64,000 nt of DNA from Pyropia yezoensis (taxonomy: Eukaryota > Rhodophyta > Bangiophyceae > Bangiales > Bangiaceae): contig CM020620.1 of NCBI GenBank assembly GCA_009829735.1, positions 3,041,447 through 3,105,446 of the forward strand. The letters are read 5' to 3'. This document shows, piece after piece, positions 46,083-57,921 of the stretch. Position numbers and translations under genes: made by a program. Within the stretch, counting starts at the first letter, position 1. The number at the start of each line of letters is the position of its first letter. A model generated the notes under the pieces. That model did no database searches, was not told the origin of the DNA, and saw only the letters and a list, made by a program, of their open reading frames with translations.

Positions 46083-48128
46083 AAGCGTCTGCAGGTGTAA
46101 TATGAGGGTCGAAAAGCCTCCGAGATGCAGAGGACAGTGTATCCGCCACAGGTGGTAAAGTCACAGTTATGGGGGGACTGCACCTTCCCCGAGACGTGAA
46201 AAGACGCCCCCTGCGCCGGGCCCACCCCTGTTTGACCTCGCCAACCCCGGGTGTGGCGGGTAATGAGCCTTTGGGGGGTGCGCCGGGCGAGGGTGGTGGC
46301 CTTTGGGCGCTGTGCGAGGGGATGAGGTGGGGTGGGTGGCACTTCACCAAGTTGTGGTGTTTCGTTCCGGCACCCGTTCTTCGAGGAACGGTTGACTCTC
46401 CACTATGCATTCTTTTCTAATCTTTTCTATTCTCACCTGCCCCGCACGGCCGCGACAACGGGTGAGCAGTTGTGATGCCTGGCCCGGTGGGCTCGTTGGT
46501 CGCAGACGCGCGCCCAGGGCAGAGGCAAAAGAAGTAATCCGGATCCGGAATTCTTGGACTAAGCGCACAACTGGCGCTGTCCTTCAGAACTATGTTGCCT
46601 GAGAAGTGAATACAACAGGCCGTGAACTTAACGACTTCAACGAGATCTCGGCCGAGTGCCTTAACGATTTAGCGATTGTTATAATGATCGTTTTACGGCG
46701 TTCGTTTAACGACTTATCTTAACCACTGACAACCTTACATCCAGCACCCGCCCTTGGCCAGCCGCGTGACGAATGGCGGGCGCCCGCTGCGGAGCAGCTC
46801 CGCCAGAGCTCCTCCTCTCCCCTGCACACCTGACCTGTGGCGACGGGCGGTCGTCGGGACGAGAGGCCTCTCGCGCCGGCCGATGGCGCGCGCGCGCGTG
46901 CGGTTGCGGCACGCGCCGCGGCAGACGCGACAGCCCGCGGGCGTGCGCGGGCCGTGCGTGACCATTGGCCGCTCGCCGCCGCAGGCCACGGTGGCTCTGC
47001 CGACGAGGCGTGCAGCTGCGCAGACACCCCAGGCCAGATGTCTTGCACAAATATCATTCACAGGGAGGGCTGTGGGGATTGAGGATCCTCAACCTTGCTA
47101 TTTCAGTAGGAGGTGGGGTCTGGTGCATCAGGGTGTGGCGGGGGGGGGGGCAAGAGCGCATGGACGGGGTGTGCCTCCGGCCGGGGGGGCAGCAGTGGGG
47201 GGTCAGCGCAGGAGGATTGTCTCTGCGTGCAAATTTGCATGCCGTTCACCTCTTCCCAGACGCCCCCCCCATCCCATGATGTGCAGGAGGGAGGGTGGTG
47301 GGAGGGCAGCGGGCTGCCTGGCTCTGTCTGCCTGCCTGCCTGCCGCTGGGGCTCTGTCCACAGCCCCGCAGACGCCGGGCCCCGCGGCACCCCCCCCAGC
47401 AGCGGCTGGTGCGCCCGCGTGGCGAAGCGGCGCGCTCGCCTCGGTCGGCGCTGCCACCACCACCCCCCCTGGCGCCGTGGCGGCAGCCGCTGCGCCACCC
47501 ACCGGCGGGCGGGGGGGGGGGGCGCGGGGGGGGGAGGGGGGCGGGAGGTGGAGCGAGAGAGTGCAAGCCGAGCGGGGTACGGGGTGGCGGCCGCGACGAC
47601 AACGTGGCCGCAAGCCCCTGCTGCCAGCGACGCGCCTCGGCGGCCGGCCGCCCAGCGCCGTTGCTGCCTTTCGCCCCCTTCCTGGCGCTCCCGCGCGTGC
47701 CCCCTCCCCTTTCAACTGCCCCCCCCCCTCCGCCTTGCACGGCGCTGCCACCCCCTCTGGCCGAGTGGCGGTCTCTCGGCTGCGGATGCGGTGGTGGCGG
47801 TGTGCGGCGGCGGCGCCGGCGTCAGAGGTGGCGGCGCCGGCGTCGGCGGTGGTGGTGCACCAGTGGTGGCGGCGTGAGCGGCCGGGGTGCAGGCGGAGCG
47901 GGCATCGGTGGCGGCTGCGTCCACGTGGACGCAAACCCCGTGCTGGCAGCAGCGCCACCGTGGCTGGCCCGTTGACCGCCGCCCCTCGCCAGCCCACCAC
48001 TCCTCCCTAGCAAGGACGGCTGCCGCTGCTGTTTGTGCCGGGTCCCCCCTCCCGCGCTGCCCTCTGCTCCTCGCCTTTGCTGAGCGTCGTCCTGCCGCCC
48101 ACGCCCTTTCTGCCGTCCCTGGTATCGA

Positions 48129-51100
48129 TTGGGTAGCTACTGGCAAGGTGCGCCGTGGGTTGGACAGCGAGCGGCCGCACTCTGCCAAGGGGGGACTGGT
48201 AGGGTGTTTGGGGGGGTTGGGGGGGCAGGGGGGGAAGGGGTACCGCGTCTGACGACGGCCCCGGTACCCCCGGGCGCGCCCCACGTGGACCCCCCCCGGC
48301 CCCTCGGCTCCCCCCTCCCCCCCCCCCCCCCCCCCGCCCCCCCTCGCCCCGGACACCACCACCGAGAGCGGGGCGCCTTCGGGCGCCGGGGGGGCCGCGG
48401 CCCCCCCCCTCCCCCCCCCCCCCCCCCCGAAGACGAGGCCTACTCGTCGGGTGGCCGCCAGCCGCCGACGCGGGGCCCGCTGCGGGCGTATGCGCGGCTG
48501 GTGGTGGCCCGTCCCTGGACGGTGCTGCTGGTGACGGTGGCTGCGGCGGTGGCGTCTGGGGGCCTAGTCGCGGCACTCAAAGCGGTCACCCTCAGCGACC
48601 CGTCGAACGAGTCGTTCCTCATCCGGGACGACGTGGTCACCCGCCGTGAGCACGCGCTCGCCGCCGCTCGCAACGGCGCGGGCAGCGCCGGCGGTGAGGC
48701 GGTCACCGGCGACGGCCGCCAGCGGCTCATCTCGGAGGCGCACACCATGTGGCTGTTGGTGCGGGACAACAGCGCCGCCGAGGACGCGCTGTCGCCGGCG
48801 GCGCTGCGGCGGCACAAGCAGCTGCTCGACTCGTGGCTCAACTCGGGTAGCTACCCGGACTTTTGCTGGCGCAACGCCGCCGCGCGGCTCGACTGCGACC
48901 GCCGGGTGCCCGCCTGTGAGCCGCCCACGACGGTGCTGTCGCACCCGCTGGCGTACGGGATGGTGGCCAACGGCACGGTCTGTGGGATGGAGGAGGGTGA
49001 CCGGCTGCTGACCGACGCGCAGGCGGGCGCGCTCCGCCGTGCTCTCCTCACTGACACGGGGGGGGTGGACCCGGTGTGGGCGGGCGCCCTCGGCACGGAC
49101 TTTTCCGCCGCCTCCCCGACGACCCGCTTTGTCCGCTCCCGCGTGCCGATGGGCGCGCCGCTCCGTGGCTTCGACAGTGCCGTCAAGGAGACGGCCGCCC
49201 AGGACAAGGCATTTTTGGAGTGGATCCTGCCGCTGGCCAACGCGGTGTTGGATGTGGATGAGCCCCGCGGGGTGACGGCCAAAGCGGTCGGCGACACTTT
49301 TAACAACGCCATCTTTGGTGACGTTGCCAGCGCGGACCTGACCTGGTCGCTTGCCGCGATTGCCTTTGTCTTCCTCTTCATGATTATCCACATGCGGTCA
49401 GTCTTCTTAGCGGCTGTAGCCATGACGCAGATCCTGCTGTCGTTTCCCGTCACCTTTCTCGTCTACTCGGTGGTGTGCCGCGTCAAGTTTTTCTCCACGC
49501 TCCAGGTCTTGAGCGTGTTTTTAGTACTTGGCATTGGCGCCGACGACGCGTTCATCTTGGCCGACTCGTGGCACCAGGCGGGCGTCGCGCTGGGCAGCGC
49601 CCGGGCAGAGGACCTCGTCGACCGCCTGTCGTGGACGCTGGTGCGGGCGGTCATGGCCATGGCGGTGACGTCGGCGACAACAGGCGCGGCGTTTTTCATC
49701 ACGGGCCTGTCGGCGGTCATGCCGATTAGCACGCTCGGTATCTGGGCAGGGCTGCTCATCCTGATGCAGTACTTCCTGTGCGTGCTTATGTTCCCCGCCG
49801 CGCTGGTAATTTGGCAGCGCAACTGGCGGTCGCGGAGCTGGCGGCGTTGCTTCCGGTTGTCACCAGGGGCCGAGGGCGCGGCCGGCGACGCGTCGACTAG
49901 GTTAGGGACGACACCGCCTGCAGCCGATGACCCAGACAACCCTGCAGTGGTGGTGAACGTGTCGAATGACGTCCGACAGAGTGAGGAGGCGGTGGCGGCG
50001 ACGGAGGCGGCCGTGGTGTTACCCCCTTCTCCCCCGTCTCCGACGACCGATGACGAGGGTGCTGTCCAGGCTCCTGCGGCTGTCGCTGCCAATTCGCTGG
50101 ATGAGAATGCGGCGGACGCGCCCGAAGAGGGGATAGTCAAGGCTGGTGGCGTGCACCCCGCATCTCCCTTGGAGCGGCTGCGCCCCGTTGAGCGGTTCTT
50201 CCGCGGCCCGTGGTTCCGCCTTGTCTGTCGCGCTCGTTACGTGTCGGTCGTGGCGGGGGTGGTGCTCTTTGGCCTGGGCACCTGGCAGACAGTGCAGCTC
50301 GAGCCGCTGGACGCGCCGGAGGAATTTCTACCGTCTGATCACTACCTCGGCCTGGGGTTCAGGTGGCTCAACACGCGCTTTAACGCTGCCGCCGATGCGC
50401 GCTCCCAATCGCTGGTGTCGGTGGTGTATGGGATAACCGACGTGGACCGGTCAGGGACGTCCCGGTACGAGCCAAATGAGGTGGGCGTTCCCCGCTTTGA
50501 CCAAGACTTTGACATGACGTCGGCGGCCGCACAGGCGTCGGTGCTCGCCATGTGCGACACTATTGCTGACGACAGGGCGCTTGTCCTGCCCGATGTTGGC
50601 GAGAAATCGTGCTGGATGCGAAACTTTCAGTCCTTTGTCGGGGGCACCTTTGTTGACTACCCGTCAGCAGCGGCCCTTGCGGATGCAGTGAGTGCCTTCC
50701 TTGTCGCCCAACCGTCGTTTGCCGACGCCAAGCTGGTCGGTGTCGACACGGAGGCCCAGTCGCTGGTGTGGTTCTCCCTTCAATTCTTCTCTGTGATCAA
50801 GCCGTTTGACCCGCCCGGGGTGCAGAAGGCCTCGCGGGCGGCGTTTGAGGCCGCTGTCAGCCGGGTTGCTGCGGCCGCCCCGTTGGGGGTTGCCCGCCCT
50901 TATGCGGTGAATAGTGCCTGGGCGTTTGCGGTCTCCCAGGACGAGTTGGTGCGTGGGGCCCAGCGGGGGGCGGGGCTCTCCCTGGGTGTGGGGCTTGCGG
51001 TCCTCATTGCATCAACGCGTCACCTGTACGTGTCCGTGCTGGCCATCCTGTGTGTTGGCGGGGTGGTTGTCAACGTTTTGGGCCTGGCGAATCTTGTGGG

Positions 51101-51993
51101 TTGGCGGCTTGGCGTTTCCGAGTCCGTGGCCGCGACGATTGTTGTTGGTTTCAGCTTGGACTACATCCTTCACCTGGCAATTGACTTCACCGTGCACTCT
51201 GGCAAAGCGTCTCGGGAGCCGGAGCAGGGAAGGGGGAAGGGGGCGGTGTGCTCTGCAGAGCGCGTGCGCGACGCCCTCACCGAGTATGGTGTGAGCATCC
51301 TGGCTGGGGCAGTAACGAGCTTTGGGGCCGCCACGTTCCTGTGGGCCGCCACGATTGTGTTCTTTGTACGTTGTCCCCTCGCCACGCCGTCGGCCTGGTA
51401 CATACATGGAGTGCTGGTTGAGTTTGTGCGTCACACCTTGAGAGCGCTTCTTGTGCTGGTCGTCGTCCCTTTTTCTGACCCGCTTGGACGGTTTGTCGCC
51501 TGCCATGACACCATAGTCTGCCGCTCTTGTTGATGCTGCATTCCTGTTTTAGGACAAGTTTGCGTTCTTTGTGCAAGCAACGGTGGTGTCCAGCCTGGTG
51601 TGGTCCCTCCTTATCTTCTCGGGCGCTCTATTGGTGGTCGTGCCCGAAGAGGGCGGGCGCTGGTGGACGGGTGACCTCCGCGACGTGGTCACCTGTGGAC
51701 GTCGCTGTTGGGCGGCGGCCAAGGGCCCCCCTTCAGTTAGGGAGGGTGGCACCCGCGACGAGGAGGCTTCTGTCAACGCCGTCGCCAAGCGTGGCACCGC
51801 CCATGGCGGCGGCGGCCGTGGTGGCGGCGAAATCGACGACCGTGGCGGCGGCAGCGGCGACGGCGGGAGCGGCAGTGGGAGTGCCAGCGGTCAGGGGGGG
51901 GTCGAAGCTGACTGGTCCGGCACAGCCGCCCCCGAAGGGTCCAAGGGACAGTCCCCCGACGTCACGGACTACACTGCCCCCGACGGAGCGTGA
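48129..51993 (+). CDS. Dispatched/Patched-like sterol-sensing-domain transporter (RND superfamily), with intron
   Basis: The frame is open from 48129 but has no ATG before the first membrane helix, near 48510-48570. The first coding exon must lie upstream; a pyrimidine tract ending AG at 48431-48432 is a candidate acceptor. Layout: helix 1, a large extracellular loop with paired cysteines, then a sterol-sensing domain of five helices (about 49340-49820) containing LGIGADDAFIL, whose DD pair is typical of Patched/Dispatched proton-driven transporters. An acidic linker, helix 7, a second extracellular loop and C-terminal helices with VGFSLDYILH follow. The frame runs to 51533, but the last two helices are best restored by removing an intron at 51366-51552, giving FF-DKFAFFVQATVVSSLVW and an end at 51993. 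Family role: export or movement of sterol or lipid cargo across membranes; the substrate is unknown. Confidence 0.8.
51366..51552 (+). other. Predicted 187-bp spliceosomal intron in the Dispatched-like gene
   Basis: Donor GTACGT after codon TTT, acceptor CCTGTTTTAG, phase 0. Removing it joins the penultimate helix (AATFLWAATIVFF) to an exon encoding DKFAFFVQATVV and a clear final hydrophobic helix (SLLIFSGALLVVV). That matches the family, where a helix-KF-helix arrangement ends the protein. Reading through instead gives no family-like sequence. Confidence 0.78.
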
Positions 51994-54287
51994 CCGGCCG
52001 TGCCCTCCACAGCGCAGCAGGGGGAGGCGCCCTGCGAGTGTGCGAGCCACTCACTGTAACTCAACCTCATCTCTTCTTCATGAGTACACTTTTGAGGGAC
52101 GCGTCTCTACATAGCTGGGGGGATGGACTGCAAGGACTGTTCTGTACAGTCTGTCGCGGGACACGTCCAATTAGATACCTCTCAGTTGATGAAACGATAG
52201 TCCATGGCGAGGGACTGTACCGCTCGTGCTTCAGGTCTGCCGCTCACGGTCCCTTGGTGCACGCAGTGCCGACGAGGGCTGGTGGGGGGGGGGGGTCGGC
52301 ACGGCCAGGGGAGATGCCCGGCGGGCGCTCGATGGGGGGACGTCGCGACAGTAACAACACACGGGAGCGGACGGCAGGGCTTGGGCCGACACGAGCCACG
52401 GCGGCTGTCGCCAGCCGAGCGGCCGCGACGGTATCGCCTACCGTCCCCCCCGTACCGCTTGGTGCGTCCGTCGCCGCTGTGGCGCCCGCCCGGCGTGCCG
52501 GCAGCGCGGCCTCGCCGGGGCGGACATGACCCGCGCGTTGGCCCTCCTGCGCTGCAACAACGGCCGACGCTACCGCAGACGGCGCCAGCGGCGGTCGCGC
52601 GCCGCCATCGGCACCGCCGGCGGGGCGCCCCCCCCCGTATCGACAGCGGTCCACGCCGCCCGCGAGCTGGTCGCTGCCGCCCGCCGCCACTGCCCCCCCG
52701 TCCGGTACCCGCCGCCGGCCGCTGCCGCTCAATCACCGCCGCCCGCCACCCGTACGTGCCGGCCCGTACGCGGCTGCCCGCCGTTGCCACCACCGCCCAC
52801 CCGCGGCGACTGACTCCGCCATCACGCCGGCAGCGGCGGGACCGGGCAGGCTGTGCGGAGAAAAGGGTGCTGGACAGCGCACCGCCGTGTACGTCAACGT
52901 TGCCGTTTCGATAAAAAAAACTGCCGCAACGAGGCTACACGCGTGCGCGCCCGACCTCGTCCGACGCACCCAAAGGACCTGTTGACCAGGCCCGGCAAGT
53001 GGGAGTCCGCGTCATGAGTCCGGTACCTATCGGGGCCTAACCCTAAAGGACCCCGGGCGGGTGTTGGCGCGTTCGTCGACGGCCGCTGCCGAGGCCGCCA
53101 GCCTGCTGGCGGCGGTCGTCGCGCAGCGGTCCGCGTGCAACGGCCGTGGTCGTCAAGCGCCGCGCACGGATGGTGGCCGTCCCGCCTACCTTGGCCCCTG
53201 TTACGGTGGCGGCGCCGGTGGCGGTGACGGCGGCGGCGTCTTCGTCGTCACTTGCGGCACCTGGGGAACCGCTCTGCCGGCACGCGGGGTGCGGACGATA
53301 GCCGGGGGGCGCCCGGCCGTGGCAACGCCCGGCTGGGGGGTGGGCAGGTTTGCGGCGGCGGGCTGCGCTGCGCGCGACCGTGCGGCGGTACAGTATACTT
53401 GACCCGCCACCCCGCGGTGTGCCCTCTAAACCAGCGTGAGGCGCAAGGCCGGATTCTCTTGATTTTCTTGCGGAGACGCTTGCGCAGCCTGGCGCGCAAG
53501 CCCTTGTTTGAGCAAATTTTGGGTCGCAGAGCAAGCTGTTGAGCAAGATCATGCCCATCAGCAATAGAGGCCCTTGCAAGGTCCGCAACGTCCGCAAGTG
53601 GCGTCGACGGGGTTCCCAGGCGCTTGCTCAGACTGTGCAAGTCTTTGCGTATCGATTTTTGTGTGCTTTGCCGTAAGCTTGCCCGTTACGATGCGTTCGA
53701 CTGCGACGTGCGCAACCGGGATGGGTGTGAAGCGCATGCCACAACGATACTCCTCGTAAGAGAGAGCAAGCCCGCAGCGGCCCTCCGCATAGGAGTGCAA
53801 GCTTTTGTGTGATATTCGACCGAAAATGTGGGCCAGAGGTTGCTGTGGGTGGGTGCGCAAGGGGCCACGCAAGCGGAAGCATGCCGATTTCAAAAAACCC
53901 GCGAGCGACGGTTTAATGGGCACAGCGCCGCTGGTCGGCGTGGCCCACATCCCTGTCATGATTGTCCGATCCGAAAGGTACTATTGAATAGAATTGGCAG
54001 TCATGGACTTACGCTTTCATGCCAGGGTTGTACAATCCCACACGTTGCATGAAAACGGGCGTCGACGGCGGCACCACGGCTCAAGCGAACCCGTTTCGTC
54101 GTCGCGAGCGTCGCGTGCCGTGATAACGACAGTCTACCTCACTTCGGCTGGCTAGTCCTCGCTTTGCGCCTGCCTGCTCGGACAGCCTCGCGTTCACCCC
54201 TGGTCCCGGCTGTGTAACTGCCTGCTCGGGCGACCTCACGTTCACCACTGCTCTGTCGCCCGCCCCCTCCCCCTCCCTCTACTCGCC
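51994..54287. other. Stretch without a recognised gene between the transporter and pescadillo
   Basis: Very GC-rich with Arg/Pro/Ala-type shadow frames on both strands (52182-52914, 53043-53640). Nothing in them matches a known protein. The last 60 bp before pescadillo are C/T-rich, which may be its promoter or leader. A single CCTAACCCTAAA word at 53036 is not an array. Confidence 0.5.
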
Positions 54288-55568
54288 ATGGGAAGGGAAC
54301 TTAAAAAGGGCACTCGGGGCAATGCCATCCGCTTCATCACGCGGTCCAAAGTGCTGAGGAAGCTGCAAGTCTCCCTCAAGGACTTTCGGCGGCTCTGCAT
54401 CCTCAAGGGTATCTTCCCTCGGGAGCCAAAGAAGAAGGTGGAGGGTCCCAACAAGACCTACTACCTCCGGAAGGACATTGCTTTCCTTGCCCACGAGCCG
54501 CTGCTGGCCACCTTCCGGGCATCCTCAGCGCACGCGAAAAAGATCCGCCGGGCGGCGGCCAAGAAGCAGACTGACGTGGTGCGAGCGCTCAAGGCGGGGC
54601 GACCCCGGTACACCCTCGAACATATTGTGCGGGAGCGGTACCCGACGTTTGAGTCGGCCGTCCGCGACCTTGACGACGCCCTTTCCCTTGTGGCCCTATT
54701 TGCTTCCCTCCCTGCCCGCGCGCCAATCCGTCCGACAGTGGTGGCGACCGCCAGCCGGCTGCTCGCCGAGTTTACCCACTATGTTGCTCGCACGGGGGGC
54801 CTGCGGAAGACTTTTGCAAGCGTCAAGGGCTACTACTTTCAGGCGTCGGTGGCGGGTGAGCTCGTCACTTGGTGCGTCCCACACCGGTTCAGCCAGGAAC
54901 TACCAGCCGACGTTGATTACCGGGTGATGCTGACTTTTATGGAGCTCTACACGGCGGTGCTGCATGTGGTCAACTTTAAGCTTTACTCCCAAGCTGGGTG
55001 GGCTTATCCGCCCACCGTAGACCGGTCGGTGGCTGCGTCTGGGCGGTTGCTGGCGGCGTTTAAGACGCGCCCGGTGGGGGTGGCTGCCCCTGACGCGTCG
55101 GCGGTGCCGACACCAGCCATCTCCAAAGACGCCATTGCCGCAGCTCAGACGCGCCTCGCTGATGTAGTTGCTACCAGTGTCGCCGAAGAGGAGGACGACG
55201 AGGAGGGTGGGGCTGACGCTGATGAGGCCATGGCGGCTGTCTCGGTGGGCGGTGGTGCGCGCACCTCTGGCGGCCCTGCGGCCGCCGCTCCCCTTGGCAC
55301 CTCCACCCCTGGCGCCATCACCCCTGCGGACGGGAGTGGGGACGAGCCGACGGGCATGGCCGTCGAGGCGGGTGACGGGGCGCCGCCGGGCGCGACAGCT
55401 GCGATGCCTGACAAGATATTCGCCGGCGCCATTGTCATTCTTGGCCGCGAAACGCCCGTTCCCGAGCTGGAGTTTGCCCTCTTGTCGTGCGGTGCTGCCC
55501 AGGTGATGGCCGAGGATGACATTCCTTCCGACGATGAGCCAGTGGCGCCCAAGCCCAAGAAAGGTGGC

Positions 55569-55604
<36 letters not shown>

Positions 55605-56396
55605 ACTCCCTCCCGCCGGCAGGCGCTGCTGGCGTCTGTCACCCACTGGGTGGCGGACCGACCGTCCATCCGTGGCCGCCTGCTCCGCGTCGAGTACGTG
55701 CAACCACAGTGGGTGCTGGACAGCGTCAATGCGGGGCTGCGCCTGCCGACTGCCCTCTACGCTGTTGGTGCGCGGCTGCCCCCCCACCTGAGCCCCTTTG
55801 TGGACTCTGCGTCCGAGGGTGGCTACGTGCCTCGCTACCAGGCCGTCCTCGACCGCATCCGGGCGGGCGACGAGTCTGTCGTTGCCGAGGCGGCCGCCGC
55901 CTTTTGCGGACCTGCCGACGACGACGGCGGCGCGGACCGCCTCCCGGGGCCGTTTGGGCGCTCGGACGGCGGTAAGGGTGCCGCGGCGGCCGACGCGACC
56001 GCGGCCGCGCCCCTCCCCCCTCCACCCCCAGCAGCGGCAGACGCGGATGGCCCGTCACCAGACGAGGTGGCCGCCACCGACGCGGACGACGCAGCCGACG
56101 CGGCCGACGCGGAGGAAGACTCGGAGGAGGAGGACGTAGAGGAGGATGAGGAGGTGGTGGCCCTCCGCGCCGCACGGGAGGAGGCCAAGGCGCACAAGCT
56201 TGCGTTGAGTATGATGTCCAAGAAGAAGCGCGCAACGTACGCGCGGGCGACGGCGCCCGAGCGCAAGGCCGCCGCCAAGGGCAGCAAGCTCCTCGCCAAG
56301 CGCAAGCGCCTCGAGGCGGCGGCTGCCGCTTCACCCGCAGCTGCCGCGCCGGCGCCGGCCGCCAAGCGCGGCAAGCGGTCGGGGGGCGTGGTTTGA
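54288..56396 (+). CDS. PES1: Pescadillo homolog, 60S ribosome biogenesis factor
   Basis: 702 residues, single exon. It starts at an ATG that gives the family's conserved N-terminus (FITRSKVLRKLQVSLKDFRRLCILKGIFPREPKKK). The Pescadillo N-domain covers about residues 1-250 (KTYYLRKDIAFLAHEP..., FTHYVARTGGLRKTFASVKGYYFQA). After a Ser/Gly/Ala linker, a BRCT domain lies near 372-505 (IFAGAIVILGRE... and VEYVQPQWVLDSVNAG). That BRCT is interrupted by a low-complexity insert with an alanine run encoded by GCG repeats at 55568-55604. The C-terminus is acidic, then basic and coiled (AREEAKAHKLALSMMSKKKRATY), as in the family. Known role: with BOP1/Erb1 and WDR12/Ytm1 it forms the nucleolar PeBoW complex needed for 27S/32S pre-rRNA processing and large-subunit maturation. 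Somewhat longer than the usual 580-620 residues because of the inserts. Confidence 0.96.
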
Positions 56397-57355
56397 GGGC
56401 GTACCGTCGGCCTGCGTGAGGGCTCTATTGGTTGGAGGGGGGGAGGAGGGAAAGGGAGGGGGGGGGGAGGGGGGGGTAGTTGGGCGGGCGGCCTGCCTGT
56501 GTCCCTAGCCCCCGCTGCGCGGGGGTGAGCGGCCTCGCTTCGCTGCTTTTCTGTTTCCTCTTTCAGGCTCCATCGGCAACGGCCCCGCCCGTCCCTCCTT
56601 GGCCCCAAATCGTCCAGCCAAATACTGTACCTCTGTTGCCCTTCCGCGGGGAGCCGCCGAGCGCTGCGCGCGCGAACGCCCGCTCCGCCCCCACCGCCGC
56701 GCCCCCCCCCCCGTCCCCGCCATGCAGGCCACAACGCCGGCCCGCGGCGGCGTCGGTGGACCCTCTTGTGCCCCCGGGGGGGCGCAGCGCCCCCGCCCCC
56801 CTCGGCACCCCGGCACGGCGCAGGCGCGCCGCAGTGCCGTCGCGGTCGTGCCGCGCGGGCACCGGGAGGGCGGTCATGCCGCGCGGGCACCGGGCGGGCG
56901 GTCGTGTGGGGTGGCAGACGGCGCTGGCGGGCGCCCGCGTGGGCCGTATGGCCGGCGAGGCGGCCCAGAGTGCCTCCTTTCGCCCGACGCAGCCGGCGGG
57001 CCACACCACCGGGCGGGGGGCACAAAGGAGCGGGGCAGTGGGGGGAAGGGGGGGGGCGCCGGTAAGACACTGACGCCCGGGGCGGCCAAACCCCCTCCCT
57101 TTCTCTCCCACTTTCCCCAACCCCCAGCGTGCCAGCCGCGGTTGGTCCGCGGCGGGGATTCACCCGCAGAAGGCGCCGCCGTCCTCCCTCCTCTGACAAA
57201 GCAGTATGCGCGGGTGGAGGCCTCACTCACCGCCCGGCCAAGTAGGTGGGCCGCGCAGTAGCCAGACACGGCGGAGCTGCAGGGCAACTACACACACAAA
57301 AAAAAAATAAGAGCAGCCCAAAAAGGCGAGAGGGGGCGCTGCAGGTCGCCGCCCC
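56397..57355. other. Stretch between convergent pescadillo and NAPE-PLD-like genes
   Basis: 3' flanks of two convergent genes. It has G-runs near 56430-56480, then C-rich sequence with shadow frames on both strands (for example 55835-57226 minus and 56599-57261 plus) that lack known motifs. A run of ten A's followed by TAAG at about 57299-57311 lies just past the end of the minus-strand gene. Confidence 0.5.
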
Positions 57356-57890
57356 TTATGGAGCGACGGCGGCGCCCTCCCCTATCGCCCCCGCCTCTTC
57401 CTCCTCTGTCTTGGCAGCCGCCCCCTCTGGCGGCTCGCCCACCACCTCCACGGGCTCCCCCACCGACGCGGCGAGGACGACCCCCCCCCCCGGCGCCCGC
57501 GCGTTGGCGGCGGCAAGCGCCTCCAGCGGCTGCAGGACCCCCTCGGTGGTGAGGACAAAGGTCCCCCAGTGGACGGCCACCCCCACCTTGGCGCCCACCG
57601 TGGCGGCCAGCGCCACCGCCTCGGCCGCGTCCATATGCTGCGCCCGCATGAGCGGCCGCGGGTGAGTGGCACCAATCGGCACCGCCACCCCGTGGATGGG
57701 TCCGAGCGCGGCGGCAACCTCCGCCCACACGGGGCAGTCGCCGCTGTCGCCGACGGCGTAGAGGGTCACCCGCGGGGCGGAGAGGACGTAGCCCCCCCAG
57801 AGGGACTGGCACACGTCGGTGAGGGAGCGGCGGGACCAGTGCTGGGCGGGCACAAACGTCAGGCGGGGTGGGGGGGGGCCACCGCCGCTG

Positions 57891-57921
<31 letters not shown>

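Larger units (their letters stand above)
44878..48128. other. Long stretch without a recognised gene
   Basis: Mixed composition. It holds two clear hairpins (45778-45810 and 46045-46082), an A/T-rich patch near 45590-45660, an A/T-rich patch with TTAACGA words at 46604-46740, and a very GC-rich, homopolymer-laden stretch (47100-48128) that should contain the 5' end of the Dispatched-like gene. Long frames here (for example 46754-48010 plus and 47203-48000 minus) are Ala/Pro/Gly/Arg-rich and look like GC shadows. Confidence 0.5.

Noticed and set aside
46754-48010. 418-codon ORF and its minus-strand counterparts
   Set aside because: Composition is Ala/Pro/Gly/Arg with poly-G/C runs, no motif, and equally long frames occur on the other strand, as expected by chance in such GC.
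53034-53047. Telomere-like CCTAACCCTAAA word
   Set aside because: A single copy, not an array, inside ordinary sequence.
55835-57226. 463-codon minus-strand ORF
   Set aside because: Half of it is the antisense shadow of pescadillo and the rest is Arg/Gly/Pro-rich without motifs.
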